Assembly: GCA_019285755.1 (NCBI GenBank)
Contig: CP079103.1
Coordinates: 4,340,001 to 4,404,000, forward strand
Reading direction: 5' to 3'
Source: Chitinophaga sp. E66
GTDB taxonomy: Bacteria; Bacteroidota; Bacteroidia; Chitinophagales; Chitinophagaceae
Length of the DNA stretch: 64,000 nt
Shown here: piece by piece, positions 20,230-32,764 of the stretch
Position numbering within the stretch: the first letter of the stretch is position 1
How the letters are laid out: every line of letters begins with the position of its first letter
Position numbers and translations under genes: made by a program
The notes under the pieces: model-generated
The model's database searches: none
What the model was told of the DNA's origin: nothing
The model's input: the letters and a program-made list of their open reading frames with translations, nothing else

Positions 20230-20284
20230 CTTCATACTATCTTGTAATACCATAAACGCCACCTTTGAGACGGAGAGATACGGG

Positions 20285-20531
20285 CAAAAAAAGGGGCTGA
20301 TGGTTAGTCAGCCCCATGCAAACAAATCGTTCTTTCACTAGGTGTAATACATGATCTTAAGAATCGATCGTTCAGTAGGACATGGTAATAAAAACGTTAA
20401 TAAGGTTAGTGGGCTATCAAAGAATAGGGACGAATGCGCCCTATCCAAGAAATATGATAAGTCAGTTTATGCAAAGAGTTGATAACCTTTCGGTTATTGC
20501 TTGATTGGCATGGTTGTTTTAACATTCACAA
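20285..20531 (-). ncRNA. Possible ncRNA on the minus strand
   Basis: A strong minus-strand terminator ends here: GGGGCTGACTAACCATCAGCCCC followed by seven T (20286-20316), with no minus-strand gene upstream to explain it. A perfect minus-7 box (TATTTTTG, plus coordinates 20538-20545) would start a transcript of about 245 nt. Inside are two small hairpins, ATAACCGAAAGGTTAT (near 20489-20505) and ATAGGG/CCCTAT (20427-20447). No open frame of useful length is present. It does not match tmRNA, RNase P or SRP motifs that I know. Confidence 0.35.
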
Positions 20532-20710
20532 GCTTTTCAAAAATAGCATTCCTTACCATACCGGGCCATCACACGAAGGTTGTATTTCGTTAAGGAGACG
20601 TTAAAATGGCCAGCGGTACCTGCTTGTAGTGCAAAGTCTTGCCACTCCTATATTTCCGCTTATGATCAATTATTTTCCGGATTGCGTAAACGGCTGTAGA
20701 CGCGCCGGGG

Positions 20711-20718
20711 GTACCTTT
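20711..20718 (+). promoter_or_regulatory. Minus-7 box for the TonB receptor gene
   Basis: TACCTTTG fits the consensus, 32 bases before the ATG at 20751. I see no convincing Fur-type operator next to it. Confidence 0.6.
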
Positions 20719-20750
20719 GCGCAGCTTTTTCCTTAACTATATCAGCACGC

Positions 20751-23091
20751 ATGAGATTTTTCGTACTCGCAGCTTTACTGTCTACCGGCGCCACCTGCGC
20801 ATTTGCACAGCAGGGCGTTATCCGTGGCACGGTCCGCAACGAACAGGGCCAACCCGTACCTTTCGTTAACATCAGCATCACCTCTCTCAAGAAGGGTACG
20901 GTAGCCTCCGCTTCAGGCACATTCACGCTTGCGGCGCCTCAGGGCCAACATACAATCCGGATCTCCGGGGTAGGACAAAAAGCCAGGAACAGGCCGCCAA
21001 CTTCTCTTCGGATACCACCATCACCGATATCACCCTTCAATCCAACGGCGACCTCAACGAAGTAGTAGTTTCCGCCAGCCGCCGCAAGGAAACGCTGGAT
21101 GAGGTGCCGTCCTCCATCACCATCGTTGGCCCCGAGAACTGGAAACCCAGAAAGGCATTAGCAACAATATCATGGACATCCTGGCCACAGCGGTACCAGG
21201 GCTGGGATTCAGCGGCAACCAGACCGGCAACACCGGCCAGACGCTCCGCGGCCGTAACCTCCTTGTGATGGTAGACGGCATCCCGCAGTCCACTCCTCTC
21301 CGCGCCGGCGGTCGCGATATGCGCACCATCGACCCCTCCGCCATCGAACGCGTAGAGGTTATCAAAGGCGCTACCAGCATCTACGGTAACGGTTCCGACG
21401 GCGGTCTTATCAACTATATCACCAGGAAAGGCGAACCGGGCAAGCCTCTCAGCGGCAAAACCACCGTGGGCGCCACCACCCAGCTTAAGGAGGCACAACA
21501 TACCGGCGGCATCCAGCTCGGCCAGCTGCTTTCCGGCGCCGCAGGTAAATTCGACTTTGTAGTTTCCGGTCATTACGAACAGACCGGCGTTTACAAAGAC
21601 GCAAAAGGCGAAGTGCTGTCTCCCGAATACGGCCTCGGCGAAACCCAGCTCTGGAACGGCTTCGCAAAGCTCGGGTACGCCATCAACTCCCGCAACCGCG
21701 TGGAGCTGATGTACAACTTCTTCGGCAGCCAGCAGCGCAGCGATTATATCCTGAAAGTGGGCAAATACCTGGACTCTGCCTCCATCGGCGTTCCCGGCAC
21801 CCGCCCGGGTTCTCCGGAAGGAACACCGTATAACCACAACGCCAGCCTCCACTGGAGCAGCGAAGGAATCGTAGGCGGCACTGACCTCGACGTAAACGTG
21901 TACATGCAGCGTTTCAAAACCATTTATAGCTTCGTGGATTCCTGGCAGGGCGGCGGACAATCGCAGATCAACAGCAAGAAGAGCGGTCTGCGCATCAACC
22001 TGAGCAGCCCCATCCGCGCTGGAAAGAATGTAGATATCCAGGCCGTATATGGTCTCGATTTCATGAACGATATCACCAACCAGGACCTGGTAGACGGACG
22101 CACCTGGGTGCCCGAAATGGACATGCGCAACTACGCGCCCTACGCCCAGCTGAAAACGACCTTCTTCCGCCACTGGGTACTGAAAGCCGGCGCACGCTTC
22201 GAGAATATCAACATCGACGTGCCTGACTTCACTACCATCATCAGCAAGAACAACACAACCGGCGAATACAATGTGGGCGGTGTAGGCGTAAAAGGCGGCT
22301 CCCTCAACTACAACGCCCTCGTATACAATGCAGGGCTTCGTTACAACGAGTGGACCTACTTCAAGCCCTTCGTGAGCTATTCCCAGAGCTTTTCTATCGC
22401 TGACCTGGGCCGTACCCTTCGCTCCGCCCGCGAGAACACGCTTTCCCTCCTGAAAACGAAAGCCGTGATCGCCCATAATTACGAAGTAGGCGCCAGCAGC
22501 ACCCTCGGCCCCGTGAGCCTCGAAGCCAGCTACTACATCAGCAAATCCGCCCTCGGCTCCGCTTATACGGAAGTAGATGGTCGTTTCGAAATAGAGCGCA
22601 ACCCTGAAAAAGTATATGGTTTTGAATTCGCGGCAGACGCCCGCATCCTGAAGAACCTCTCAGCCGGCGCTTCCTACTCTTACGTGGAAGGCAAGATCGA
22701 CAAAGACGGTAACGGTGATTTCAAAGACGAGAAAGATGTATGGATCGGCGGCGACCGCATCTCCCCTCCCAAGATCACCGCTTACGTTAAATACAATCCC
22801 ATCGAACCCTGGAGCGTACGCGTTCAGATGCTGCAGGCCATGAAACGCGAACGCTTCAAACCCGGCGCCAACGGCAAATACACCTATGGCCAGGGCCCGG
22901 TTAACAGCTTCGCCATCTTCAGCCTCGCATCCAGCTACCAGTTCGATACCCACAGCACTATCACGCTCGGCGTCGATAACCTGTTCAACAAAGACTACTA
23001 TACCGTAACTTCGCAGTGGAACGCCCGTAACGAGAACTATGTGAAAGGAAACGGCGCGCGCCTCAACCTTCAGTATAGCTACCAGTTTTAA
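20751..23091 (+). CDS. TonB-dependent outer-membrane receptor, siderophore type, frame broken near N-terminus
   Basis: Outer-membrane beta-barrel that imports ligand using TonB energy. Signal peptide MRFFVLAALLSTGATCAFAQ, then a CarboxypepD_reg-like domain (GVIRGTVRNEQGQPVPFVNI), as is common in Bacteroidota. The plug domain begins at LNEVVVSASRRKETLDEVPS and includes LLVMVDGIPQSTPLRAGGRD and IERVEVIKGATSIYGNGSDG. The barrel ends LNLQYSYQF, with a terminal aromatic. About 780 codons, all barrel sequence intact. Breaks occur near 20975-21060 and 21140. The PepSY membrane protein that overlaps its stop codon suggests an iron-siderophore substrate; the ligand itself is not visible. Confidence 0.9.
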
Positions 23092-24176
23092 TGGCATTAT
23101 CACAGCAAATATTCCGGTGGCACCGGATCACAGGATTAATAGCAGGGGCTTCCTCCTGCTATTAAGCTTTACGGGCAGCCTGCTCGTCTTCAGCGACGAG
23201 ATCGATCATGCTCTTAACAAACGCTATTTCCACGTAGATCCGCAAGGCCAGCGCCAATCGCTCAACGCCTTGTACGCCGCCGGCACGAAAGCGCTGCCAG
23301 GGAACCCCTACCTCACGTTTCAACGTATGCCACAGGCCGCTGATGAAGCGCTCGTTATGCGGGCGGAATACAGTGCGGAGAACAAGGTCTATGTGTATGT
23401 AAACCCTTATACCGCGGAAGTGCTCCACACGCGCGGCAACAAAGATTATTTTACCGGCTTTTTATTATACCTGCACTTTACGCTCATGAGCGGGCGCAAC
23501 GGTTCCATCATTATCCTTTTCATGGCCGCGGTCATGCTGATCGCCATCGCCACGGGGCTTTACGTTTACCGTAAACACCTCCTGAAAGTGCTCACTTTCC
23601 GGGATAAGATCGAATGGAAGCTCCGCCGCCGGCGCTGGCGCAACCTGCACCGGATCGTGGGGGTATGGTCGCTGGTATTTAACCTGCTCATCGTTATCAC
23701 CGGCATACTCATTCAGTGGAAGGTGGTAGGTGCAAGGGTGGGCAAGAAGGCGCCTTCGGTCGCCATCGAACAATCTATTGATTATGACGCCCTGGCCGTA
23801 AAGGCAAAGGCAGAAATACCCGGTTACACCATCATGGCCATTCGCCCGCCCCGGGTAGCCGGCGGCCCGTCCTGTTTCTCGGGAACGCGGGCGAACCGCT
23901 GATTTTCGGGGAATTCGGCACTACCATTTCCCTTTCGGCAGACAGCGCCAAATTGGTAAAGAAAACCCTCTTCGCCAACGCCCCTTCTCCGTAAAATGGA
24001 ACGCCGCCGTGAAGCCCCTGCATTTCGGGAACTACGGCGGCTTACCTTTAAAAGTGCTCTACAGTTTGCTCGGATTAACACCAGGCGCACTCGCGCTATC
24101 CGGCATCCTCATCTGGTACCGCCGGAAATGGATGACGGACCGCTTCAGGAGACCGAAGCGCTTACAGGCGGCGTAA
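23091..24176 (+). CDS. PepSY-associated transmembrane protein, frame broken
   Basis: Inner-membrane protein of the PepSY_TM (iron-regulated membrane protein) family, often cotranscribed with siderophore receptors and thought to aid reduction or release of iron. The N-terminus QQIFRWHRITGLIAG leads into the first helix; SGRNGSIIILFMAAVMLIAIA is shortened here as the second helix region; WRNLHRIVGVWSLVFNLLIV is the third, with conserved His residues. The C-terminal helix is GLTPGALALSGILIWYRRKW. The ATG overlaps the receptor stop (TAATG), which argues for translational coupling. Breaks near 23148 and 23865-23990. About 361 codons. Confidence 0.85.
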
Positions 24177-24743
24177 CGACTGCTCCACTGCCAGCGGATC
24201 GCTGGTATTTACACCCATTGCTTTCATTTTATCCATCATTACGCCAGACGCTACCACATAGCGGAAGTTGTAAAACGGCATGAGCGTGGTTTCCAGTCCA
24301 TCGGGGACCAGCTTCCCGGTCGTGTTGGCGGTCCAGTAGTAGTGAATGGTCAGTGTGCCCTGGCGGTATTCATATGCAAAGTTATGTACCACATCCGAAG
24401 GCGATGCCGCCTGGAAAGAGAGTGGCAGCGGCATCCAGTTATGCACGCCCTTGGGGATCATATACACCAGCACAAACCCGTTATCGATCACGTCTTTGGT
24501 GATTTCGGGAGCTTCTACGGTGATATATTTGCTGAAATGCAGTTTCACCTGGTTGTTGCCGTAATCGAGGGCATAGTGGCCGGGATACTTCCAGGTAGAC
24601 GCCATGGTGGTAAACTTCTTCGCGGTAACATTGGCATTGCCGTCTTTTCCGTCTTGTCCTGCCGGCCCGGCGGGCCCTTCTTTCTTACAGGCGAACAGGG
24701 AGATCAGGGCGGTTGCCGCAAGCATTACAAAAGTATTTTTCAT
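24162..24743 (-). CDS. Lipoprotein with a short collagen-like segment
   Basis: Intact 193-residue frame. Lipoprotein signal with lipobox LFAC (Cys at residue 19) followed by KKEGPAGPAGQDGKDGNA, four to five Gly-X-Y triplets. Bacteroidota have many lipoproteins with this short collagen-like linker after the lipid anchor. The rest (STWKYPGHYALDYGNNQVKL; TLTIHYYWTANTTGKLVPDG) is beta-rich and of unknown function. Its 3' end overlaps the PepSY gene by 15 bases in convergent orientation. Probably on the outer membrane or cell surface. Confidence 0.75.
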   Translation of the reverse strand: MKNTFVMLAATALISLFACKKEGPAGPAGQDGKDGNANVTAKKFTTMASTWKYPGHYALDYGNNQVKLHFSKYITVEAPEITKDVIDNGFVLVYMIPKGVHNWMPLPLSFQAASPSDVVHNFAYEYRQGTLTIHYYWTANTTGKLVPDGLETTLMPFYNFRYVVASGVMMDKMKAMGVNTSDPLAVEQSLRRL

Positions 24744-24865
24744 AACTGTTGAAGGTTGATGGGGTGATTTTCTGGGCGCAAGCTATGAAGGGGATACGGC
24801 TGTTATAGGCTTGAGTTAATGGATGGGAGGATTGGGTTTATGAATGCCGGGGTTGGGTATAAAAC

Positions 24866-24897
24866 AAAAAGGGCCGGTCTATTTGACCAGCCCTTTT
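24866..24897 (-). terminator. Terminator after purL
   Basis: AAGGGCTGGTC, loop AAATA, GACCGGCCCTT, then five T on the minus strand, 21 bases past the purL stop. Confidence 0.85.
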
Positions 24898-24917
24898 CCA
24901 TATAATGGCTTTCTAAA

Positions 24918-27137
24918 TTACAGATGGTTCTCGATCGCCGTGTCGTATTTCACTTTCCAGTCGGCGGTAGCGCCCCAGTTCTCGCCGTCAACGATCATGC
25001 CGTCGCCTTTAACGGTACCCAGCAGTTCGAAGCGTACGGAAGTAGCGGAAGCGTCCACCAGGCCATGTAGCAGCGACTCGAATTTCTCCTTGTCTGCCGG
25101 GCTCACGGTTACCACCACGCGGGACTGCGATTCGCCGAACAGATAGGCGTCTTTGCGGAAGGCCTTGTTGGTGTGAACATCGAAGCCGGATTTACCTGCC
25201 ATGGCGCTTTCAAGAAGCGTAACGAAGAGGCCGCCCTCGCTCACGTCGTGCGCGGACTGGATCAGGCCGGCTGCGTTGAGTTTGGTGATGGCAGCCTGCA
25301 GGCGGTGCTCTTCCTCCAGGTTAAAGTGAGGCGCCGGGCTTAACTCAACACCTACCAGCTTATGGAGGTATTCAGAACTGCTGATATCGTTGTAGCTGCG
25401 GCCTACCAGGTAGATAAGGTCGCCGTTGTTTTTGAAATCGAGGGTGATGCGCTGGTCCATAATATCCAGTACGCCCAGCATACCAATGGTAGGCGTAGGA
25501 TATACCGGGCCGTCGGGCGACTGGTTGTAGAAGCTCACGTTACCGCCGGTTACGGGGGTATTGAACTTGCGGCAGGCTTCGCCCATACCCTGGATGGCGT
25601 GTACGAACTGGTAGTAAACTTCCGGATCGTAGGGGTTGCCGAAGTTGAGGCAGTTGGTGATGGCTACCGGCTCGCCGCCAGAGCATACGATATTACGGGC
25701 AGCTTCTGCCACTGCGATCTGACCGCCCTTGTGAGGATCGGCGTATACGTAGCGGGAGTTACAGTCGGTGGTTACCGCGAGCGCCTTTTGAGAACCCTTC
25801 ACCACTACTATTGAAGCATCGGAGGGAGCGTTGGTGCTGGCGTTGGCGGTGCCTACCATGCTGTCGTATTGCGTATATACCCAGCGTTTGGACGCGATGT
25901 TGGGAAGCTGCGCGATTCTTTCGGCTACTTTCCGGGCATCGGCGATATCGGGAACGTTCTGGATATCGAATTGTTTGATTTTCTCAAAGTACTTAGGCTC
26001 CACATAAGCGCGATGGTACTGGGAGCGCCGCCGCCCAGCACGAGGCTTTCCGCGGGCACTTCTGCTTCCAGTTCACCGTTCATATAGAAGCGGAGAACGG
26101 GTTCCTTGGTCACTTCGCCGATCTGTACGCAGTGGAGATCCCATTTCTCGAAAATATCGAGCACTTCCTTCTCGCGACCTTTATGTACCACGATGAGCAT
26201 GCGCTCCTGGGACTCGGAAAGGAGCATTTCCCAGCCTTTCATGTTCTGCTGGCGGGTCGGTACCTTGTCGAGGTGGATGATCATACCATGCTCGCCTTTG
26301 GCGGACATTTCAGCGGTGGAGCAGGTGATACCTGCAGCGCCCATGTCCTGCATGCCAACGAGAGCATTGGTTTTCACCACTTCCAGACAGGCTTCAAGGA
26401 GTTTCTTTTCCTGGAAGGGGTCGCCTACCTGAACGGCAGGGAGATCTTTAGCGGATTCTTCAGTAATGTCTGCGGAGGCGAAGGAGGCGCCGCCGATACC
26501 GTCTTTACCGGTAGCGGACCCTACGATGAACACGGGGTTGCCCGGGCCGTAGGAGGTAGCGGATACCATGGTACCTACTTTCAGCACGCCCACGCTCATG
26601 GCGTTCACGAGGGGTTGGTGCCGTAGCAGTCTTCAAAATATACTTCACCGCCCACGGTAGGTACGCCAAAGCAGTTGCCATAGTGGCCGATGCCGTGTAC
26701 CACACCTTTAAGGAGGTGTTGGTTCTTTTATCGTTGATATTACCGAAGCGCAGGGAGTTGAGGGCCGCGATGGGGCGGGCGCCCATGGTGAAAATATCGC
26801 GGTGGATACCACCTACACCGGTAGCGGCTCCCTGGAAGGGTTCGAGCGCGGAGGGGTGGTTATGCGACTCGATTTTGAACACGCAGGCCCAGCCGTCGCC
26901 GATGTCTACCAGGCCGGCGTTCTCCTCACCAGCTTTCACGAGCAGCCTACCGCCTTCCCGGGGCAGACTTTTCAGCCATACGATGGAGTTCTTATAGCTG
27001 CAATGCTCGCTCCACATCACGGAGTACATGCTCAGTTCGGTGAAGTTGGGAGTACGGCCCAGGGTGGTCTTAATACGTTCAAATTCGTCAGCTGTCAGTC
27101 CTAACTGTTCGGCGGTTTCAACTGTGGTCGTTTGCAT
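24918..27137 (-). CDS. purL: Phosphoribosylformylglycinamidine synthase subunit, frame broken twice
   Basis: Converts FGAR to FGAM with ATP and ammonia from glutamine in purine synthesis. This is the short PurL form (740 codons), which works with separate PurQ and PurS. Landmarks: MYSVMWSEHCSYKNS with the catalytic His, FKIESHNHPSALEPFQGAAT, GVGGIHRDIFTMGARPIA, GMQDMGAAGITCSTAEM, ALAVTTDCNSRYVYADPHKG and AAITKLNAAGLIQSAHDVSE with the GGLFVTLLES ending. Breaks near 26610 and 26010. A promoter box at 27166 lies just upstream of the start. Confidence 0.95.
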
Positions 27138-27165
27138 GAATTGAGAAGGTTTATAAAAGAAGATG

Positions 27166-27173
27166 CAAAACTA
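27166..27173 (-). promoter_or_regulatory. Minus-7 box for purL
   Basis: TAGTTTTG on the minus strand fits TAnnTTTG, 29 bases before the ATG. Confidence 0.55.
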
Positions 27174-27393
27174 CATAGTTTTCTATCAATTGACAAGACG
27201 GAACCATTTATACCACATATACAGATTATTAATTTTTTAATATATCAGTTTTAGGGATCGGACTATGGAATATTTGGCCGAATTTCAAAAATTGGCTCTT
27301 TTTCCGGCCAAATGCAATTTTTTGGTAACAATTCCACGATTTGCTTGCATTTTAAACCAAACTGGCGTTTTTTTGTATAAAATTTTTCACATC

Positions 27394-29579
27394 ATGCAAT
27401 CGTTACGCTTTCAAGCGCTGGAGAATCTGACCGGCGTTGACTTCAAAGTAAAGCCAGAACTGAACGGCAAGATTACCGACGTTTTCGGCAGCAACGTGTT
27501 TACCGGCAAAGCCATGCGGGAACACCTCAGCGACGAGGCTTATAAGAGCCTGATGAATTCCATCAAGGGCGGCAATAAGATCGAGCGCAAAATGGCCGAA
27601 CAGATCGCTTCCGGCCTCAAATCCTGGGCAATGAAGAAAGGCGTAACCCATTATACGCACTGGTTCCAGCCCCTGACCGGCACTACAGCCGAAAAACATG
27701 ACTCCTTCTTTACTATTAAAGGCGACGGTTCTTCCATCGAGACTTTCGACGGAGACGCCCTCGTTCAACAGGAGCCTGATGCATCCAGCTTCCCTAACGG
27801 CGGCATCCGTGCCACCGAAGCCCGCGGTTACACCGCCTGGGATCCTTCCTCCCCGCTTTCATCATCGAGCAGGGAACCGGCAGAACCCTCTGCATCCCCA
27901 CCATCTTCGTTGCCTACACCGGCGAATCCCTGGATTACAAAGCTCCCCTCCTGAAGGCGCTCTCCGCCCTGGACAAAGCTGCCGTTGACGTGTGCAACTA
28001 TTTCGACAAGAACGTAACCAAAGTTACCGCCACCCTCGGCTGGGAACAGGAATATTTCATGATCGACGAAGGTCTGGCTAACGCCCGTCCCGACCTGCTG
28101 CTCACCGGCCGCACCGTAGTAGGCCATGCGCCCGCTAAAGGCCAGCAGCTGGAAGATCACTACTTCGGCGCCATCCCCGAGCGTGTTTATGCTTACATGC
28201 GCGATTTCGAAGAAGAATCCTACAAACTGGGTATCCCCTGAGAACCCGTCACAACGAAGTGGCGCCCGCTCAGTTCGAGTGCGCTCCCATCTTTGAAGAA
28301 GTAAACATCGCGGTTGACCACAACTCCCTGCTGATGGACGTGATGAGCAAAGTGGCAAAACGCCATAAACTGAAAGTGCTCCTCCACGAGAAACCCTTCG
28401 CAGGCATCAACGGTTCCGGTAAACACAACAACTGGTCGCTCGCTACAGACACCGGTGTGAACCTGCTGGCTCCCGGCAAAACGCCGAAAACCAACCTGAT
28501 GTTCCTCACCTTCTTCGTGAACACCATCAAAGCCGTTCATGACTACGCCGACCTGCTCCGCGCTGCCATCGCAACTCCGAGCAACGACTTCCGTCTGGGC
28601 GCCAACGAAGCTCCCCGGCTATCATTTCCGTATTCACCGGTAAATACCTCTATGAAGTTCTGCAGGAAGTAAAAAGCCGCGTGAACAACAAGTTCGACGA
28701 ACAAGACGAGGCTATCCTGAAACTGGACCTCCACCGTCATATCCCTGAGCTGATGCTCGATAACACCGACCGTAACCGTACCTCTCCGTTCGCGTTCACC
28801 GGTAATAAATTCGAGTTCCGCGCCGTAGGTTCTTCCGCCAACTGCGCCTCTGCCATGACCGTTCTGAACACCATCATGGCCAAAACCCTGGTGGATTTCA
28901 AGAAAGACGTGGACAGCCTCATCGAAAAAGGCGAGAAAAAGAAATCGCCATCATGCAAACTCTTCGCAAAAACATCGTAGATTCCGAAAAGATTCTTTTC
29001 GAAGGCGACGGTTACAGCGAAGAATGGGCGAAAGAAGCAGAAAAACGCGGTCTTGCTAACGTGAAAACTACTCCGAAAGCCCTCGACGCTTTCGTGACAC
29101 CGAAGGCTACCAAACTGTTCACCGAAATGAACGTTTACAACGAGAAAGAACTCCACGCACGTCACGAAATCCTGGAAGACTACGTGAAGAAAGTTCAGAT
29201 CGAAGCCCGCGTGATCGGCGACCTGGCTACCAACCACATCCTGCCCGCAGCTGTGAAGTACCAGAACGATCTGCTCACCAACATCAAAGGACTGAAAGAT
29301 GCCGGTTTCGGCGAAGACGCTTCCAAAGCGCAACGCCAGATCGCAACCAAGATATCTGAACACATCAATGTCATCAGCGAAAACGTGCAGGCAATGATCG
29401 AAGCCCGCAAAGTAGCCAACAAGCTCGACGACAGCCGTCAGAAAGCTATCGACTACTGCGAGAAGATCAAAGAACCGTTCTTCGACACCATCCGTTACCA
29501 CTCCGACAAACTGGAGTTCCTGGTGGATGACAAAATTTGGGGACTTCCCAAATACAGAGAACTGCTTTTCTTGCGATAA
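27394..29579 (+). CDS. glnN: Type III glutamine synthetase, frame broken four times
   Basis: Makes glutamine from glutamate and ammonia with ATP. At 728 codons it is the large GSIII form found in Bacteroidota, not the 470-residue GSI. Landmarks: MKKGVTHYTHWFQPLTGTTA, ATLGWEQEYFMID with the metal-binding Glu pair, TRHNEVAPAQFECAP, GINGSGKHNNWSLATD with the ammonia-site region, and DNTDRNRTSPFAFTGNKFEF. Breaks near 27855, 28240, 28617 and 28945. The start at 27394 is chosen because the upstream in-frame extension from 27265 is hydrophobic and unlike the family. Upstream 27174-27393 holds no gene. Confidence 0.95.
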
Positions 29580-29677
29580 AAACCGTAAGATTGTTTTGGT
29601 GTATGATGGCCCCGGTATTCACCGGGGTTCTTCTTTACGGAGAAATTGATATTTTGAGGTAAATAGCCAAACCCGTT

Positions 29678-31212
29678 ATGATGAGATCCCTCCCCTTATT
29701 ACTCATTCTTTGCCTCCCCTGTCCCTTTTCTCCCAGCAAAATGACAAATCGCTTCGCATCCAATCCCGCAACGAGCCCCCTCCATTCGGGCCCCTGCAGT
29801 TCCGCGACGACTCTGTCACCATCATCGGGGCATACAAAAACTACCATCCCGGCAAGCCCTTTACCGTCCACGTAAAAGACTGGGTTACCGGTAACCAGGT
29901 CGCCTGGACCGCCCCTATAGACGATTCCGGCCGCTTCCGCATCAAATTCCCTTCCCTGCTCCGGGGACCCTCCTGCTCGACTGGGGCCGCAGCGGACTGG
30001 GCAACATCGGCATTCCCGGTGAAACAATCTACCTCTACGCGGACCTCAGCGAACTAAAATCACCTCTCCCAGGCGATCCGGCGCAGATCGCCACATGGGC
30101 TCAGCAGACCGCCACCCGGTACGAAGGCGCCAATGCCCGGCTGCATAATGAAATCCACCGGTACCTGCGGCATGAGCTCAGCGTTAAATACCCGCCCTAC
30201 CGCGATTTCAACTGGAGCAGGCAGTTCACCTCCATCCCTCTTTTCTGCGATACCATCGCTGCCATTTACCGTGCAAAAATGAAGCTGCTCAGCGACTATC
30301 ATAAAAAACACAAGCTGGAAACCCGTACGCTGCAATTCCTGGAAGCCAGGGTCCGGTACGATCTGGGCGCCACGCTTACGCAACAATATTTTATGTACCC
30401 GGCTGAAGAAAAATACAAATACGATGCGCAATACTTCGCAGCCATTGACACCATTGCCGGCTTACGTTTTCCACAGGATATCTTTCCGAAGATTATGAAA
30501 CCGTGATCGACAATATCCGCGACCACAGCGAAGTAAAAGCACACCAACTGCGGCTGGATCCCGACTCCGTCTACGATGAGCGCCTGCGCCACCCCATTGA
30601 AAAAAATACTGACAGACGCCTGGAAAACGTCCAGGAAGTTCAGTGAAGGCTTCGTCTATAATGACTCCATGCTGACTGCCCTTCGCCGGCAGGTGACAGA
30701 TACTTTCTTATTAAAACGCCTGCAGCGTCAAAACGATTCCTCAAAGCGCTCGATGCCGATGATGGCCTCATTGCCGGTACCCGGTTCATTACAACATTCC
30801 CTGAGTTCAAAACACCGCAGGAAATATTCCAACACATCACTGCCCCTTATCGCGGCAAAGTGATCTACCTGGATATCTGGGGTACCTGGTGCGCACCCTG
30901 CCGTAAGATGATGGCGTATATGCCGGACATAAAGAAAAAGTATGCGGATAAGGACGTCGTGTTCCTATACCTCGCCAATCACTCCCCGAAGCCGCATGGC
31001 GGAATGCTATCAAACAGCACCAGATCACCGGCGCCAATGTCGTGCATTACCGGATGCCGCCTATGATGCAACAGGCATTTGAAAGCGAATACCTTTCCGG
31101 CGGATATCCCAGTTACCTGCTCATTGATAAAGCAGGCACCTTGGTGACCAAACAAGCGCCCTGGCCCTGGCAGCCCGACGCTCTTTACAAGGCGATTGAT
31201 AAACTTTTATAA
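29678..31212 (+). CDS. Thioredoxin-fold protein, tandem paralogue 1, frame broken
   Basis: Exported TlpA-like redox protein with a long N-terminal domain. Signal peptide MMRSLPLLLILCLPC. The conserved N-terminal module is FGPLQFRDDSVTIIGAYKNY, then PIDDSGRFRIKFP and TRYEGANARLHNEIHRYL, then a helical middle. The C-terminal thioredoxin domain is YRGKVIYLDIWGTWCAPCRK with a CxxC active site, FLYLANHSPE and the cis-Pro region GGYPSYLLIDKAGTLV. About 511 codons. Breaks near 29735, 29965, 30485, 30735 and 30995. It heads a cluster of three paralogues. It likely reduces disulfides in the periplasm or at the surface; the partner is unknown. Confidence 0.75.
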
Positions 31213-31225
31213 TCCGGCCTTTCAT

Positions 31226-32706
31226 ATGATAAGAATTCTTTGCTTCCTGCTCTTAGCCCTCCCTGCATCTGCCCGGCAATCCGATAACTCCGTTCGGATA
31301 AATAACCGGAATGATGCCCCACGCTTTGGCCCGCTGAAGTTCCGGAACGATTCCCTTACGATTACCGGCATTTACCGGAACTATCACCATGCGCAGGGCG
31401 ATCTTTTTAAAGTTACCTGCTATGACTGGATCTCCAGTAAGATCGTACACTACCCTGCCCAGATCGATTCGGGCGGCCGGTTTACCCTGACCATCCCCCT
31501 CCTGCGGAAGCAGATATTTCACTGGATGACGCCCGCCTGAAGGCGCAAACCATTGGCATTCCCGGTCAGACCATCTCCTTCGAAGCAGACCTCAATAAAC
31601 CGGACAATATTCGCTTTACCGGTGAAAACGCCCGTTTGCACAACGAAATTCACCTGTATTTCCGCGAAAAAATGTCAAAAGGCTCACCCGACTATACTAA
31701 TTCCACATGGTTCACGCAGTTTAGTAATTACCAATCGCTCCGCGACACCATGGACGCAGTATACCACAACAATCTGAGCGATCTCCACCACTGGCAGGCT
31801 ACACATCGTCCGGAAACCCGTACCATGCAATACCTCCGCGCTCACGTTTCTTACGAAGTCGCTATGCCGCTTACCCAATACCTGTATCATCAACGTTCAG
31901 AGAACAATAGCGAACCAGGAGAAGATTGGTTCCGACATATCGATTCTATCACCGCCATCAATGGCAACACCGGTCATCTTTCCCAGCATTTTATCGTGGT
32001 ACACCGGGATATCCGCAACCATAGTAATTCCAGGGCAAGATCGCTGAAACTGAACGCTGATTCGCTCTATGAAACCCGCATTCACCATCCCCGCGAAAAA
32101 GAAATCACCGAAATATGGTTCGCGGCACGCCATCTCGCTCAGGGCACTGCATTGAAAGATGATTTGATCCTGGATCTGAAAAGTAAGGTCAAAGACACCT
32201 TGCTGCTAAATACGCTCATCCGTCGCAATGATGATTTTAAACTATTGATGTCTGACGGAAACCTGCTATCCAACACGCAGATCGTCACGCAATTCCCTCC
32301 GCTAGCCTCCGCCGAAGAAATATTCCGGCATATTACAGCGCCTTATCGCGGCAAAGTAATATACCTGGATATCTGGGGCACTGGTGCAGCCCCTGCCGCG
32401 AAATGATGCAATACATGCCGGCCATCAAAAAGGAATATGTGGGGAAAGACGTCGTTTTCTTATATCTCGCCTGCCAGTCGCCCGAGGTAGTATGGAAAAA
32501 ACCATCCTTGAACATAAAGTTACGGGGCCGGCGGTTGTCCACTACCGGATGCCGGACGACATGCAGGCGCTTTTTGAAAAGAAATACCGGACCACGGGGT
32601 ATCCCAGCTATTTACTGATCGATAAAGACGGTAAGCTGGTTACTACCGAAGCCCCTGGCCAAGGGATGCCGCCGCACTGCACGAAGCCATTAACAAACTT
32701 TTATGA
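31226..32706 (+). CDS. Thioredoxin-fold protein, tandem paralogue 2, frame broken
   Basis: Same architecture as the gene 14 bases upstream: signal peptide (IRILCFLLLALPASARQ), module FGPLKFRNDSLTITGIYRNY, PAQIDSGGRFTLTIPLL, GENARLHNEIHLYFREKM, then a helical middle. The thioredoxin domain has YRGKVIYLDIWGT followed, after one restored base, by WCSPCREMMQYMP with the CxxC. Then come FLYLACQSPE and TTGYPSYLLIDKDGKLV. About 494 codons. The break near 32382 removes one base from ACCTGG directly before the active site; others lie near 31505, 32485 and 32665. It ends NKLL like paralogue 1. Confidence 0.72.
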
Positions 32707-32764
32707 CCTCCCCTTTAAACTTCATCCTTCCACTGCGGTCTATGATGTATAAAATTTGATCGCC

